Translations under genes and position numbers: made by a program
Notes under the pieces: generated by a model
Seen by the model: the letters and a program-made list of their open reading frames with translations, nothing else
Told to the model about the DNA's origin: nothing
Databases searched by the model: none
Assembly: GCF_000308815.1 (NCBI RefSeq)
Contig: NZ_BAFX01000141.1
Location: 46,622 to 110,621, forward strand
Length of the DNA: 64,000 bases
Source of the DNA: Nocardia concava NBRC 100430
Lineage (GTDB): Bacteria > Actinomycetota > Actinomycetes > Mycobacteriales > Mycobacteriaceae
Reading direction: 5' to 3'
Shown: piece by piece, positions 16,926 to 25,653 of the stretch
How positions within the stretch are numbered: position 1 is the stretch's first letter
How the letters are laid out: every line of letters starts with the position of its first letter

Positions 16926-18530
16926 TCACATCCGGAAGACGCCGAAGCCCTCGGCGCCCTTGATCGGGGCATTGTGAATGGCCGACAACGCCATTCCCAA
17001 TACCGTGCGGGTGTCGCGGGGATCGATGACGCCGTCGTCGTAGAGGCGGCCCGACATGAACATGGGCAGCGATTCGGCCTCGATCTGCGCCTCGATCATG
17101 GCGCGCAGCCCGGCGTCCTGCTCCTCGTTGAACGGGATGCCGCGCGCCTCGTTGGCGGCCCGGCCCACGATGGAGATGACGCCCGCCAGCTGCGCACCTC
17201 CCATGACGGCGGATTTCGCACTGGGCCAGGCGAAGACGAAGCGCGGATCGTAGGCACGGCCGCACATGCCGTAGTGCCCCGCGCCGTAGGACGCGCCCAT
17301 GAGCAGCGAGATGTGCGGGACCTTCGAGTTCGAGACCGCGTTGATCATCTGCGCGCCGTGCTTGATGATGCCCTTCTGCTCGTACTCCTTGCCGACCATG
17401 TAGCCGGTGGTGTTGTGCAGGAACAACAATGGCGTGTTCGACTGGTTCGCCAGCTGGATGAACTGAGTAGCCTTCTGGGCTTCCTCGGAGAACAGCACGC
17501 CACGCGCGTTGGCCAGGATCCCGACCGGGTAGCCGTGCAGCTCCGCCCAACCGGTGACCAGGCTGGAACCGTAGAGCGGCTTGAACTCGTCGAAATCGGA
17601 GCCGTCGACCACGCGGGCGATGACCTCGCGCGGATCGAACGGGATCTTGAGGTCACCCGGCACGATGCCGAGCAGCTCCTCCTGGTCGTAGAGCGGCTCG
17701 ATGATCTGATCGACCGGACGCGCCGCCGGACCCTGCTTCTGCCAGTTCAGGCGCTTGACGATGGACCGGCCCAGCCGGATCGCGTCCTGTTCGTCCACGG
17801 CCAGATAATCGGCCAGGCCCGAAGTGCGGGCGTGCATTTCCGCACCGCCCAGCGATTCGTCGTCGGACTCCTCACCGGTGGCCATCTTCACCAGCGGCGG
17901 GCCGCCGAGGAATACCTTGGAGCGCTCCTTGATCATGACCGTGTAGTCGGACATGCCCGGGATGTACGCGCCACCGGCGGTGGAGTTGCCGAAAACCAGT
18001 GCGATGGTGGGAATTCCGGCCGCCGACAGCCGGGTCAGATCCCGGAACATGCGGCCGCCGGGCACGAAGACTTCCTTCTGCGTCGGCAGATCCGCGCCGC
18101 CGGACTCCACCAGCCCGATCACCGGCAGCCGGTTCTCCAGCGCGATGTCGTTCATCCGCAGCGTCTTGCGCAGCGTCCACGGGTTCGACGTGCCGCCGCG
18201 GACAGTCGGATCGGGCGCGGTGATCAGGCATTCGACGCCCTCGACGATGCCGATGCCCGCGATCACGCTCGCGCCCACATGGAAGTCGCTGCCCCAGGCG
18301 GCCAGCGGGGCCAGCTCCAGGAACGGCGAATCCTCGTCGATGAGCAGTTCGATGCGCTCCCGCGCGGTCAGCTTGCCGCGCTTGCGATGCCGCGCCAGCT
18401 TCTCCGGGCCGCCGCCCGCGATGTTCTTGGCGTACTCGGCCTCCACCTCGGCCAACTTGGTGGTCATGGCCTCGGCGGCGGCCTGGTACTCCGCCGAATT
18501 CGGGTCTACGGAAGTGCGCAGGATGGTCAA
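16926..18530 (-). CDS. accD2: Acyl-CoA carboxylase beta subunit (carboxyltransferase)
   Basis: A 534-residue carboxyltransferase of the methylcrotonyl/propionyl-CoA class. Seen are GKLTARERIELLIDEDSPFLEL, the crotonase-fold VFGNSTAGGAYIPGMSDYTV and, in the C-terminal half, FLHNTTGYMVGKEYEQKGIIKHGAQM, a segment characteristic of methylcrotonyl- and geranyl-CoA carboxylase beta chains. It moves the carboxyl group from biotin to the acyl-CoA. It overlaps the upstream dehydrogenase by ATGA and lies 8 bases before accA2, consistent with a stoichiometric complex. Confidence 0.92.
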   Translation of the reverse strand: MTILRTSVDPNSAEYQAAAEAMTTKLAEVEAEYAKNIAGGGPEKLARHRKRGKLTARERIELLIDEDSPFLELAPLAAWGSDFHVGASVIAGIGIVEGVECLITAPDPTVRGGTSNPWTLRKTLRMNDIALENRLPVIGLVESGGADLPTQKEVFVPGGRMFRDLTRLSAAGIPTIALVFGNSTAGGAYIPGMSDYTVMIKERSKVFLGGPPLVKMATGEESDDESLGGAEMHARTSGLADYLAVDEQDAIRLGRSIVKRLNWQKQGPAARPVDQIIEPLYDQEELLGIVPGDLKIPFDPREVIARVVDGSDFDEFKPLYGSSLVTGWAELHGYPVGILANARGVLFSEEAQKATQFIQLANQSNTPLLFLHNTTGYMVGKEYEQKGIIKHGAQMINAVSNSKVPHISLLMGASYGAGHYGMCGRAYDPRFVFAWPSAKSAVMGGAQLAGVISIVGRAANEARGIPFNEEQDAGLRAMIEAQIEAESLPMFMSGRLYDDGVIDPRDTRTVLGMALSAIHNAPIKGAEGFGVFRM

Positions 18531-19687
18531 GACTGGAACCCCAATCGCTTGGCCGCGAGGCTGGTCAGGATCTCGTTGGTGCCGCCGCCGATACCGAGGA
18601 TGCGGACATCCCGGTAGTGGCGTTCGACTTCGGACTCACGCATGTAGCCGAGGCCGCCGAAGAGCTGCACCGCCTGGTGCGCGACCCATTCGGCCGTCTC
18701 CACGGCGGTGTTCTTGGCGAAGCACACCTCGGCGATCAGATCGGTCTCGCCGCGGGCGGCGCGCTCGGCCAGCACGTGCGTGTAGACGCGGGCGATATCG
18801 ATGCGGCGCGCCATCTCCGAGAGCGTGTTCTGCACGGCCTGGCGGCTGATCAGCGGGCGGCCGAAGGTCTCGCGATCACGCGTCCATCGCAGCGTCAGGT
18901 CCAGGCAGCGCTGCGCATGCCCGTACGCCTGCACGGCCAGACCCACCCGCTCGCTCACGAAAGCCTGTGCGATCTGGGCGAATCCGCTGTTCTCCGGGCC
19001 GACCAGGTTCGAAACCGGCACCCGCACATCGACATACGACAGCTCGGCGGTATCCGAGCACAGCCAGCCCATCTTCTCCAGCTTGCGGCTGACCGTGAAA
19101 CCGGGCGTGCCCTTCTCCACCACCAGCAGCGAAACACCCGCCGCGCCAGGACCACCCGTACGCACGGCGGTCACCACGTAATCGGCGCGCACACCGGAGG
19201 TGATGAAGGTCTTGGACCCGTTCACGATGAACTCGTCGCCGTCGCGCACCGCGGTGGTCCGCAGATGCCCGACATCCGAACCGCCGCCCGGCTCGGTAAT
19301 GGCCAGCGACCCGATCTTCTCGCCCGCCAGAGTCGGCTTCACCCAGCGCTCGATGTGCTCGGGATTCCCGGAGGCGATGATGTGCGGCACCGCGATACCG
19401 CAGGTGAACAGGGATGCGAACAGACCGCCCGAGCAGCCCGCGTAGTGCATCTCCTCGGCCACGATGGCCGCGTCGATCCCGTCACCGCCGGAACCGCCCG
19501 CGGCCTCGGGGAACTGGATGCCCAGCAGCCCCAGCGCGCCCGCTTTCTTGTGCAGCTCGCGCGGCAGCAGTCCCTCCCGCTCCCACTCGTCCAGGTACGG
19601 CAGCACCTCCCGCTCCGCGAAACCGCGTACGGTGGCGCGTAATTCGCGCCGCTCGGGCGTCGTCCAGGGATTCACGTATTCGCTCAT
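18527..19687 (-). CDS. Acyl-CoA dehydrogenase (FadE13-like)
   Basis: A 386-residue acyl-CoA dehydrogenase. It begins MSEYVNPWTTPERRELRATV, carries the FAD/substrate segment AITEPGGGSDVGHLRTTA (about residue 128), and ends with LFGGLGYMRESEVERHYRDV and RILGIGGGTNEI. The latter is strongly conserved in long- and branched-chain enzymes and in citronellyl-CoA dehydrogenases. It is coupled by 4-base overlaps to both neighbours. It probably makes the alpha,beta-unsaturated acyl-CoA that the carboxylase then uses. I chose ATG at 19687; longer in-frame extensions overlap the AtuA-like gene. Confidence 0.9.
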   Translation of the reverse strand: MSEYVNPWTTPERRELRATVRGFAEREVLPYLDEWEREGLLPRELHKKAGALGLLGIQFPEAAGGSGGDGIDAAIVAEEMHYAGCSGGLFASLFTCGIAVPHIIASGNPEHIERWVKPTLAGEKIGSLAITEPGGGSDVGHLRTTAVRDGDEFIVNGSKTFITSGVRADYVVTAVRTGGPGAAGVSLLVVEKGTPGFTVSRKLEKMGWLCSDTAELSYVDVRVPVSNLVGPENSGFAQIAQAFVSERVGLAVQAYGHAQRCLDLTLRWTRDRETFGRPLISRQAVQNTLSEMARRIDIARVYTHVLAERAARGETDLIAEVCFAKNTAVETAEWVAHQAVQLFGGLGYMRESEVERHYRDVRILGIGGGTNEILTSLAAKRLGFQS

Positions 19688-21399
19688 GGCAGCAGCTCCA
19701 CAGGAATCTCGATGTGCCGGGCCCGCAGCCATTCCCCGAGCCCCTTGGCCTGCGGATCGAAGCGCGCCTGATAGGCCACGCCCTCCCCGAGCAGACCTTC
19801 GACAATGAAGTTCAGCGCCCGCAGCTTCGGCAGCACGTGCCGGGTGACGGGCAGTTTGGCGGTCTCGGGCAGCAGCAGGCGCAGCTCGTCGACGGTCAGC
19901 GCGTGCACCAGCCAGCGCCACTGCTCGTCGGTGCGCACCCAGACGCCGATATTGGCATTGCCGCCCTTGTCGCCGCTGCGGGCCAGCGCGATGGCGCCCA
20001 GCGGCACCCGCTTGGTCTCGCCCGCCGGAAGCTGTTGCGGCAGTAGCGGTTCCGAGACCTCGGCCAATTCGAGCGTCTCGGCGGCGGGCGCGATCTCGGT
20101 CTCGCTGCCGTTCGGCAGGACCACCTTGTGCGGGACCAGCGCCGAATCCACGTAACCCGGCGTGAAAACGCCGTACGGGCCGCCGTTTCCGGGCGGTGAG
20201 GTCATCGAGAAGCCCGCGTAGCTGGCCAGCGCCAATTCCACCGCGACGCTGGAGAAGGCGCGTCCCACCTTGTTCGGATCGGGATCGCGCACGACACAAC
20301 GCAACAGCGCGCTGGCCTGCTCCTCGGTCTCGGCGTCCGGGCGGTCCAACCGGGCCAGGGTCCAGTCCAGTTCGGCGGGCCGCTGCGGCAGCCAGGACTC
20401 CAGCTGTCGTTGCGCCAGTGCGGCTTTGGCCTCGATATCGAGCCCGGTGAGGATGAACTCCATCTCGTTGCGGAAGCCGCCGATGGTATTGATCGACACC
20501 TTGGTCCGCGGCGGCGGCGCCTCACCGGTGACCCCGCTGATCAGCACCCGATCCGGGCCCTCCTGGCTCACCTCGATGGTGTCCAGGCGCGTGGTCACAT
20601 CCGGGCCCGCGTAGCGCGCGCCCTGAATCTCGTACATGAGCTGCGCTTTCACCGTGTCCACGGTGACCGCGCCGCCGGTGCCCGCGTGCTTGGTGATCAC
20701 GCTGCTGCCGTCGCGCCGCACCTCGGCGATCGGGAAGCCCGGCCGCCCCATATCGGCGATCTCGGTGAAGAAGGCGTAATTGCCGCCGGTGGCCTGCGTG
20801 CTGCACTCGATCACGTGCCCCGCCACCACCGCGCCGGCCAGCGCGTCGTAATCGGTTCGGCCCCAGCCGAAGTGGGCGGCGGCCGGCCCCACCACCAGCG
20901 AGGCGTCGGTGACGCGTCCGGTCACCACGATGTCCGCGCCCGCGTTCAGCCCCTCGGCGATACCCCACGCACCCAGGTAGGCATTGGCCGTGAGCGGCGT
21001 GCCCAGCCCGAGTTCGGCGGCCCGCGACAGCAGATCGTCACCGGTCACATACGCGACTTCCGGTGCCAGGCCCAGCTTTTCGGACACCTCGGAAATGCGC
21101 CGCGCCAGCCCGGCGGGATTCAGCCCGCCCGCGTTCACGACGATCTTCACGCCCTTGTCGAGAGCCAGCCCGAGACTGCTCTCCAGCTGCTTCACAAAAG
21201 TCTTGGCGTATCCGAGATTCGGATCCTTCATGCGATCCCGTCCCAGGATCAGCATGGTGAGCTCGGCCAGATAGTCCCCGGTCAAGACGTCGAGCTGCCC
21301 GCCCTCGAGCATCTCCCGCATGGCGCTCAATCGATCGCCGTAGAACCCGGAACAGTTGCCGATCCGAATGACATCCGGAGTGTCGGCGAGCTGACTCAT
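19684..21399 (-). CDS. AtuA-like protein (DUF1446 plus ferredoxin-fold C-terminal domain)
   Basis: A 571-residue protein of the acyclic-terpene-utilisation AtuA family, whose biochemical role is unknown. The DUF1446 part spans about residues 5-450 (IRIGNCSGFYGDRLSAMREM, DYLAELTMLILGRD, VVTGRVTDASLVVGPAAAHF). The C-terminal AtuA-like domain is at about 465-565 (LGAIALARSGDKGGNANIGV, GEGVAYQARFDPQAKGLGEWL). It is the first gene of a seven-gene operon. I chose ATG at 21399, after GGAGG-type bases (CAGGAGGCCC), over an in-frame start six codons earlier. The same gene heads the Rv0976c-Rv0971c block in mycobacteria. Confidence 0.85.
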   Translation of the reverse strand: MSQLADTPDVIRIGNCSGFYGDRLSAMREMLEGGQLDVLTGDYLAELTMLILGRDRMKDPNLGYAKTFVKQLESSLGLALDKGVKIVVNAGGLNPAGLARRISEVSEKLGLAPEVAYVTGDDLLSRAAELGLGTPLTANAYLGAWGIAEGLNAGADIVVTGRVTDASLVVGPAAAHFGWGRTDYDALAGAVVAGHVIECSTQATGGNYAFFTEIADMGRPGFPIAEVRRDGSSVITKHAGTGGAVTVDTVKAQLMYEIQGARYAGPDVTTRLDTIEVSQEGPDRVLISGVTGEAPPPRTKVSINTIGGFRNEMEFILTGLDIEAKAALAQRQLESWLPQRPAELDWTLARLDRPDAETEEQASALLRCVVRDPDPNKVGRAFSSVAVELALASYAGFSMTSPPGNGGPYGVFTPGYVDSALVPHKVVLPNGSETEIAPAAETLELAEVSEPLLPQQLPAGETKRVPLGAIALARSGDKGGNANIGVWVRTDEQWRWLVHALTVDELRLLLPETAKLPVTRHVLPKLRALNFIVEGLLGEGVAYQARFDPQAKGLGEWLRARHIEIPVELLP

Positions 21400-21566
21400 G
21401 AAGGGCCTCCTGTGCACACCTGAGTCCGGCGCAGCTTCGGCGCTGCGGTCGGTTACAGGGTCACATCCACCCCCGAAAAAAGCAAGCCCGCGTGCTTGTT
21501 ATTCAGCGAATACCCAGGTGAGGACCAGTGTCCGGCGTTGCGGCAACCGTCAGGCAGACTGATCGC

Positions 21567-21725
21567 GTGTCCACAGACGTCACCGCGATCGTCCTGCTCG
21601 CCCTCGCCGGATTCCTGCTCGGCGGGGCGTACTCGCTGTTCAAGAACTCGCGACCGGTGGCCATCGGCCTGGGTGCCTGCGGCGTCCTCGCGGCAGTGGG
21701 CGCGATTCTCTACATGACGAGCTAG
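21567..21725 (+). CDS. Small two-helix membrane protein, 52 residues
   Basis: A GTG-initiated frame, MSTDVTAIVLLALAGFLLGG then AYSLFKNSRP and AIGLGACGVLAAVGAILYMTS. Two hydrophobic segments with a short basic loop predict a small inner-membrane protein. Similar small proteins are common in actinobacteria, with no known function. It is transcribed away from the AtuA-like gene and converges on the cyclase gene. Strong hydrophobic periodicity and a sensible length support it as real. Confidence 0.6.
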   Translation: MSTDVTAIVLLALAGFLLGGAYSLFKNSRPVAIGLGACGVLAAVGAILYMTS

Positions 21726-21749
21726 TTCTCGGGGGCTTCCCCGAGAGCC

Positions 21750-22799
21750 CTATTCGGCTTCGAGGCGGAAAATGCGCAAATCCTCCGGCACACCGCTCAG
21801 TGGTGCCGCGAAGAAGCTGCGGCGGTAGGGCTTGATGCCCAGGCCGAGTTCCTCGAGGGTCTCCGGCTTCAGCGCGTCCAGCGTCGCGCCCGAGAGCATG
21901 GTGTTGCCATTGCCGCCCGCCTCCATAACCCGGGCGGCGATATTCACGTCGATGCCGAGCCAGTCGCCGCCGATCTCGCGCGGGCTGCCCGTGTGCAGAC
22001 CGAGCCGCATCTGCGGGCGATAGCCATCCACGGACACCGCCGACAGATTCTCCTTGGCGGCCACGGCCGCTCGCACGGCCCGGTCCGCGGACGGGAAGAC
22101 GGCCATCACGCCGTCACCCATGCGCTTGACCACCTGACCGCCGCGGTCATTGATGGGCGGCTCGATGGCCTTGGCCACCCGGCGCAGCAGATCCAGCGTC
22201 ACCTCGTCGCCGGCCGCCAGCGACCAGCTCGAGAACGCCACCAGATCGGTGAACATGATGGTGATCTCCTGGGTGCCGCGCCCCTTGCCGACCCGCTCCA
22301 GCATCGCCTGCCAGACCTGCAGTGCGCCCAGTCCCAATTCGCGTGCGGCACTGGGGGAATCGCCGACCAGCTTGTCCGCCGCGCGGGCCACCGCGCGCAC
22401 GCCTCCGGGACCCGATACGGACAGCGGATCACCGAAGGCCGGATCGCCGGGCAGGTTCTCCCGAGCCTTGCGGACCAGGCCGATGATGTCGCCGCGCTGG
22501 TTGGCGGCATTCATGAGGGCGGAGATCTGTCCGGGGAAGCGGCCGCGCCGACGCGGCTGTGCGTCGGATTCGTCGATGTCTTCGGAGAGATCCGCGGGGA
22601 TCAGGGGGATGACCACATCCGGGTCGATGCGGGGTTCCCGCGCCCGGCTGCCGGCCGCGTCGCGCGACCGGTTGCGATCGGTTCCCAGTCCGTCCGTGCG
22701 GTTCGCGTCGTTGGCGCGTTCACCGCCGTCGGAGGGTCGTTCGCTCACGCCCAGAGCGTATCCCAGCGCTCCGTCATGGGATGGATTAATGATTGCCAC
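21750..22799 (-). CDS. Class III adenylate/guanylate cyclase
   Basis: A 349-residue protein with a C-terminal class III nucleotidyl cyclase domain (about residues 175-345). Both metal aspartates are visible (TIMFTDLVAFSSWS and RMGDGVMAVF), with the substrate-selecting Lys in VVKRMGDG, and GIDVNIAARVMEAG, which supplies the Asp/Asn/Arg set. The first 100 residues are polar and acidic; residues 100-170 look like a helical regulatory domain. No membrane helix is evident, so it is probably cytoplasmic. The start is GTG at 22799 with GGGAGGTG upstream; GTG at 22748 is possible. Residues favour cAMP, but product is not certain. Confidence 0.86.
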   Translation of the reverse strand: MAIINPSHDGALGYALGVSERPSDGGERANDANRTDGLGTDRNRSRDAAGSRAREPRIDPDVVIPLIPADLSEDIDESDAQPRRRGRFPGQISALMNAANQRGDIIGLVRKARENLPGDPAFGDPLSVSGPGGVRAVARAADKLVGDSPSAARELGLGALQVWQAMLERVGKGRGTQEITIMFTDLVAFSSWSLAAGDEVTLDLLRRVAKAIEPPINDRGGQVVKRMGDGVMAVFPSADRAVRAAVAAKENLSAVSVDGYRPQMRLGLHTGSPREIGGDWLGIDVNIAARVMEAGGNGNTMLSGATLDALKPETLEELGLGIKPYRRSFFAAPLSGVPEDLRIFRLEAE

Positions 22800-22963
22800 C
22801 TGACACCTCCCGATCGGTGCTAGCGGCCACTTCGTTGGACCCGCCGATTCATTGAGTGTTTTGGTTGCTGAGGCGATGCTACAGACGATCCGGTCCAGTG
22901 ACCAGAAGATTCCGGCCGGACGGGAAAGTTCTCACAAAGCCTTAACCCCCTGCTCGAGAATTA

Positions 22964-22999
22964 CATCGGCCCGATACGGAATTCCGTATCGGGCCGATG
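22964..22999. repeat. 36-bp perfect palindrome between ABC transporter and cyclase genes
   Basis: CATCGGCCCGATACGGAA and its exact complement meet at a central GAATTC, giving 18-bp arms with no spacer. It lies 58 bases past the permease stop and 164 bases upstream of the cyclase start, in a 258-base gap that otherwise shows no gene. It may terminate the leftward ABC operon, form a cruciform, or bind a dimeric protein. Confidence 0.8.
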
Positions 23000-23057
23000 C
23001 GTGCCGCCGGGCCGGGCAGTGGCCGGCGGCTCCCCGGGCAGGGTCTCTGGCGTCGCG

Positions 23058-23810
23058 TTACGCGTCGCGCTTATTTACCACGAATACGGCGGCTCCGAAG
23101 ATCAATCCGACGAAGATCGTGAAGTAGATCAGGCTGCCCCACGGGCCCCAGTGCCAGTTCCCCGACACATCTCCCATGGTGAAGAATCGCTGCACGTTGT
23201 GGAAGGGCAACAGCGGGCCCACATTGCGACCGAAACTGCCGAACGAGCTGAGCAGGGTCTCGATGATGAGCGGCCACAGCAGCAGGATGGAGATGGCGGC
23301 CGCGGACTGCCGCACCAGCACACCTACAGCTATCGCAAGAACGGCGCACAGCAGGGCATAGATCGGGACCCCGATCAGCGCTCGCCACTCCTCGGAGGTC
23401 GAGAGTTCCAGGCCGGGACCCGAGCCGTAAATGGCACGGAAGAGCACGAAGGCGAGCACGCTCAGCACCGCGGTCAGCACGGTCGCGTACACCGCCAGCA
23501 GGATCGACTTCGCTGTGATGACCCGGGTGCGATTCGGCGTGGCCAGGAAGGACGTGCGGATGACGCCGAAGCGGTATTCGCTGGTCACCGACAGCGTCGC
23601 CATGATCATCAGGACCAGCACGCCGAAACCGCTCACGCCCGACACCGCGTCGGAAACGGTGTAGACGTGGGTGTGGTCGCCCTTGGCCGAGCGCGCCACC
23701 GCCGCCGCCAGCACCGCCAGCCCCAGACCCAGGACCACCACGATGGCCGAGCACCACCACGGCGAACGGGTCGAGGTGAGCTTGATACGTTCCGCGGTCA
23801 GCACTCCCAT
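23058..23810 (-). CDS. ABC-2 type transporter permease
   Basis: A 250-residue membrane protein with six hydrophobic segments, beginning with GVLTAERIKLTSTRSPWW, the usual opening of ABC-2 permeases (short amphipathic helix before the first membrane helix). Other helices include ISILLLWPLIIETLLSSFG and GSLIYFTIFVGLIFGAAVFV. It overlaps the ATPase gene at TGATG and must form the membrane part of that exporter. The substrate is unknown; this layout is typical of antibiotic or peptide exporters and of NatAB-like systems. Confidence 0.85.
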   Translation of the reverse strand: MGVLTAERIKLTSTRSPWWCSAIVVVLGLGLAVLAAAVARSAKGDHTHVYTVSDAVSGVSGFGVLVLMIMATLSVTSEYRFGVIRTSFLATPNRTRVITAKSILLAVYATVLTAVLSVLAFVLFRAIYGSGPGLELSTSEEWRALIGVPIYALLCAVLAIAVGVLVRQSAAAISILLLWPLIIETLLSSFGSFGRNVGPLLPFHNVQRFFTMGDVSGNWHWGPWGSLIYFTIFVGLIFGAAVFVVNKRDA

Positions 23811-24754
23811 CAGAGCGCACCTCCCATAACCTGATCGAAGCCTTCGCCGTGGTACTGCACCGCGCCTCCGGTCATGCGCATGAACGCCTCCTCCAGCGAG
23901 GCGCGCTGCGGGGAGAGCTCGTAGAGCGTGATGTCGTTGGCGCCGGCCAGTTTTCCGACCGCGTCACTGGTCACACCGGCCACGACCAGGGCCGGGCCGT
24001 CGGATTCCGCGCCATCCTCGCGCACGGTCATGCCGTTGGAGGTGAGCAGGCTGCGCAGCTGATCCAGCTGCGGACTGCGCACGCGCACAGACTGTTCCGA
24101 CGCCTTCTCGATGAAATCCTTTGTGGTGGTGTCGGCGATGAGCCGGCCCCGGCCGATCACCACGAGATGTTCGGCGGTCTGCGCCATTTCGCTGAGCAGG
24201 TGGCTCGACACCAGCACGGTGCGGCCCTCGGCGGCCAGGCGCTGCATGAAGCGGCGGATCCACAGGATGCCCTCGGGGTCCAGGCCGTTCACGGGTTCGT
24301 CGAACAGCAGCACCTGCGGGTCGCCGAGCAGGGCCCCGGCCAGGCCGAGCCGCTGCGACATGCCCAGGGAGAAGCCGCCCGCGCTCTTGCCGGCCACCTC
24401 GGTGAGGCCGACCAGGCGCAGCACCTCCTCGACCCGGGATTGCGGAATGTCGTTGGAGGCGGCCATCCACCGCAGATGCGAGCGCGCGGAACGATTGGGG
24501 TGCACCCATTTCGCGTCCAGCAGCGCGCCGACCGTTTCGAGGGGCTTCTTCAGCTCCTGGTACGGCTTGCCATTGATGAGCGCGGTCCCGGAAGTCGGTG
24601 TGTCCAGCCCCAGGATCATGCGCATGGTGGTCGACTTGCCCGCCCCGTTCGGGCCGAGGAAGCCGGTCACCTGCCCCGGTTGAACCGTGAAGGACAGATC
24701 CGACACCGCAACCGTCTGGCCGTAGTGCTTGGTCAGACCTCTCAGTTCGATCAT
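23810..24754 (-). CDS. ABC transporter ATP-binding protein
   Basis: A 314-residue ATPase. It has Walker A GPNGAGKSTTMRMILGL (about residue 39), signature FSLGMSQRLGLAGALLGDP, Walker B VLLFDEPVNGLDPEG, and the switch His in VSSHLLSEM. The C-terminal about 90 residues form the extra domain seen in drug-exporting ABC-2 ATPases of the CcmA/DrrA group. I chose ATG at 24754 (MIELRGLTKHYG), the family start. It is coupled to the downstream permease by a one-base overlap. Confidence 0.9.
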   Translation of the reverse strand: MIELRGLTKHYGQTVAVSDLSFTVQPGQVTGFLGPNGAGKSTTMRMILGLDTPTSGTALINGKPYQELKKPLETVGALLDAKWVHPNRSARSHLRWMAASNDIPQSRVEEVLRLVGLTEVAGKSAGGFSLGMSQRLGLAGALLGDPQVLLFDEPVNGLDPEGILWIRRFMQRLAAEGRTVLVSSHLLSEMAQTAEHLVVIGRGRLIADTTTKDFIEKASEQSVRVRSPQLDQLRSLLTSNGMTVREDGAESDGPALVVAGVTSDAVGKLAGANDITLYELSPQRASLEEAFMRMTGGAVQYHGEGFDQVMGGAL

Positions 24755-24849
24755 GACGACCAGTCTTCCCCACATCGGCGGCTCGCACTATCGCTAATTG
24801 GTAGCGCGTCGCTCATCCTCAGGGATGACTACGGCCCGGAGCGGACCCC

Positions 24850-24877
24850 GGGTTCAGAATCCGGGGTTCAGAATCCC
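24850..24877. repeat. 14-bp tandem duplication spanning the thiG stop codon
   Basis: GGGTTCAGAATCC(G/C) occurs twice head to tail (24850-24863 and 24864-24877). The second copy encodes the last ThiG residues and its TGA; the first is a duplicate in the 3' flank. It looks like a local duplication. Confidence 0.7.
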
Positions 24878-25653
24878 GGCGAAGAGGCCTGCGCCCAGAA
24901 ACGCTTCGGGATGCGACCGGCCTCGCGGGCCAGCCAACCACTCTCGACGGCACGGGCCATGGCGGCGGCCATGAGCGCGGGCTGCCGGGCGCGGGTGACC
25001 GCGGTCGCCAAAAGCACGGCCGAGCAGCCGAGTTCCATGGCCAGGGCGGCATCGCTGGCGGTGCCGATGCCGGCGTCGAGGATCACCGGGACGCCCGCGG
25101 CGGCCACGATCATCTCGATATTGTGCGGATTGCCGATGCCCAGGCCGGTGCCGATGGGCGAACCCAGCGGCATGACCGCGGCGCAGCCGATGTCCTCCAG
25201 GCGCTTGGCCAGGGTCGGGTCGTCGGTCGTGTAGGGCAGCACGGTGAAGCCGTCGTCCACCAATTGCTCGGCGGCGGCGACCAATTCGATGGCGTCGGGC
25301 AGCAGCGTGCGCTCGTCGGCGATGACTTCCAGCTTGACCCAATCGGTTTCGAGGGCCTCGCGGCCGAGCTGCGCGGTGAGCACGGCCTCGGCGGCGGTGC
25401 GGCAGCCGGCGGTATTGGGCAGCGGGGCGATCTCGAGGCGCTTGAGCAGGTCGAGCACGCCGGTACCGCCCGCGGCGTCCACCCGGCGCATCGCGACCGT
25501 GGTCAGCTCGGTGCCCGAGGCGACCAGGGCCTCCTCCAGCACGGCCAGGTTCTCCGCGCCACCGGTGCCCATGATGAGCCGGGAACCGAATTCGCGGCCG
25601 GCGATGACCAGCGGCGTCACGGAGCTGGCAGGCGGCGTAGCCGGGCTAGCCAC
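24868..25653 (-). CDS. thiG: Thiazole synthase
   Basis: A 261-residue TIM-barrel enzyme that joins deoxyxylulose 5-phosphate, the ThiS thiocarboxylate and dehydroglycine into thiazole phosphate. Seen are LVIAGREFGSRLIMGTGG, the Schiff-base Lys in DWVKLEVI (about residue 110), AVMPLGSPIGTGLGI and VILDAGIGTASDAALAMELG. GTG at 25653 overlaps the thiS stop by 8 bases. It is the last gene of thiO-thiS-thiG. The stop codon lies in a 14-bp tandem duplication. The remaining 90 bases up to the ABC gene hold no gene. Confidence 0.94.
   Translation of the reverse strand: MASPATPPASSVTPLVIAGREFGSRLIMGTGGAENLAVLEEALVASGTELTTVAMRRVDAAGGTGVLDLLKRLEIAPLPNTAGCRTAAEAVLTAQLGREALETDWVKLEVIADERTLLPDAIELVAAAEQLVDDGFTVLPYTTDDPTLAKRLEDIGCAAVMPLGSPIGTGLGIGNPHNIEMIVAAAGVPVILDAGIGTASDAALAMELGCSAVLLATAVTRARQPALMAAAMARAVESGWLAREAGRIPKRFWAQASSPGF

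Noticed and set aside
14908..17550. A longer accA frame of 880 residues
   Set aside because: The first 211 residues are low-complexity shadow sequence over accD; the family N-terminus MEITNVLVANRGEIARR begins at 16917.
24840..24880. tRNA-like T-arm (GGTTCAGAATCC occurring twice)
   Set aside because: The loop is one base too long, no acceptor or anticodon arm fits around it, and the two copies are explained by a tandem duplication.
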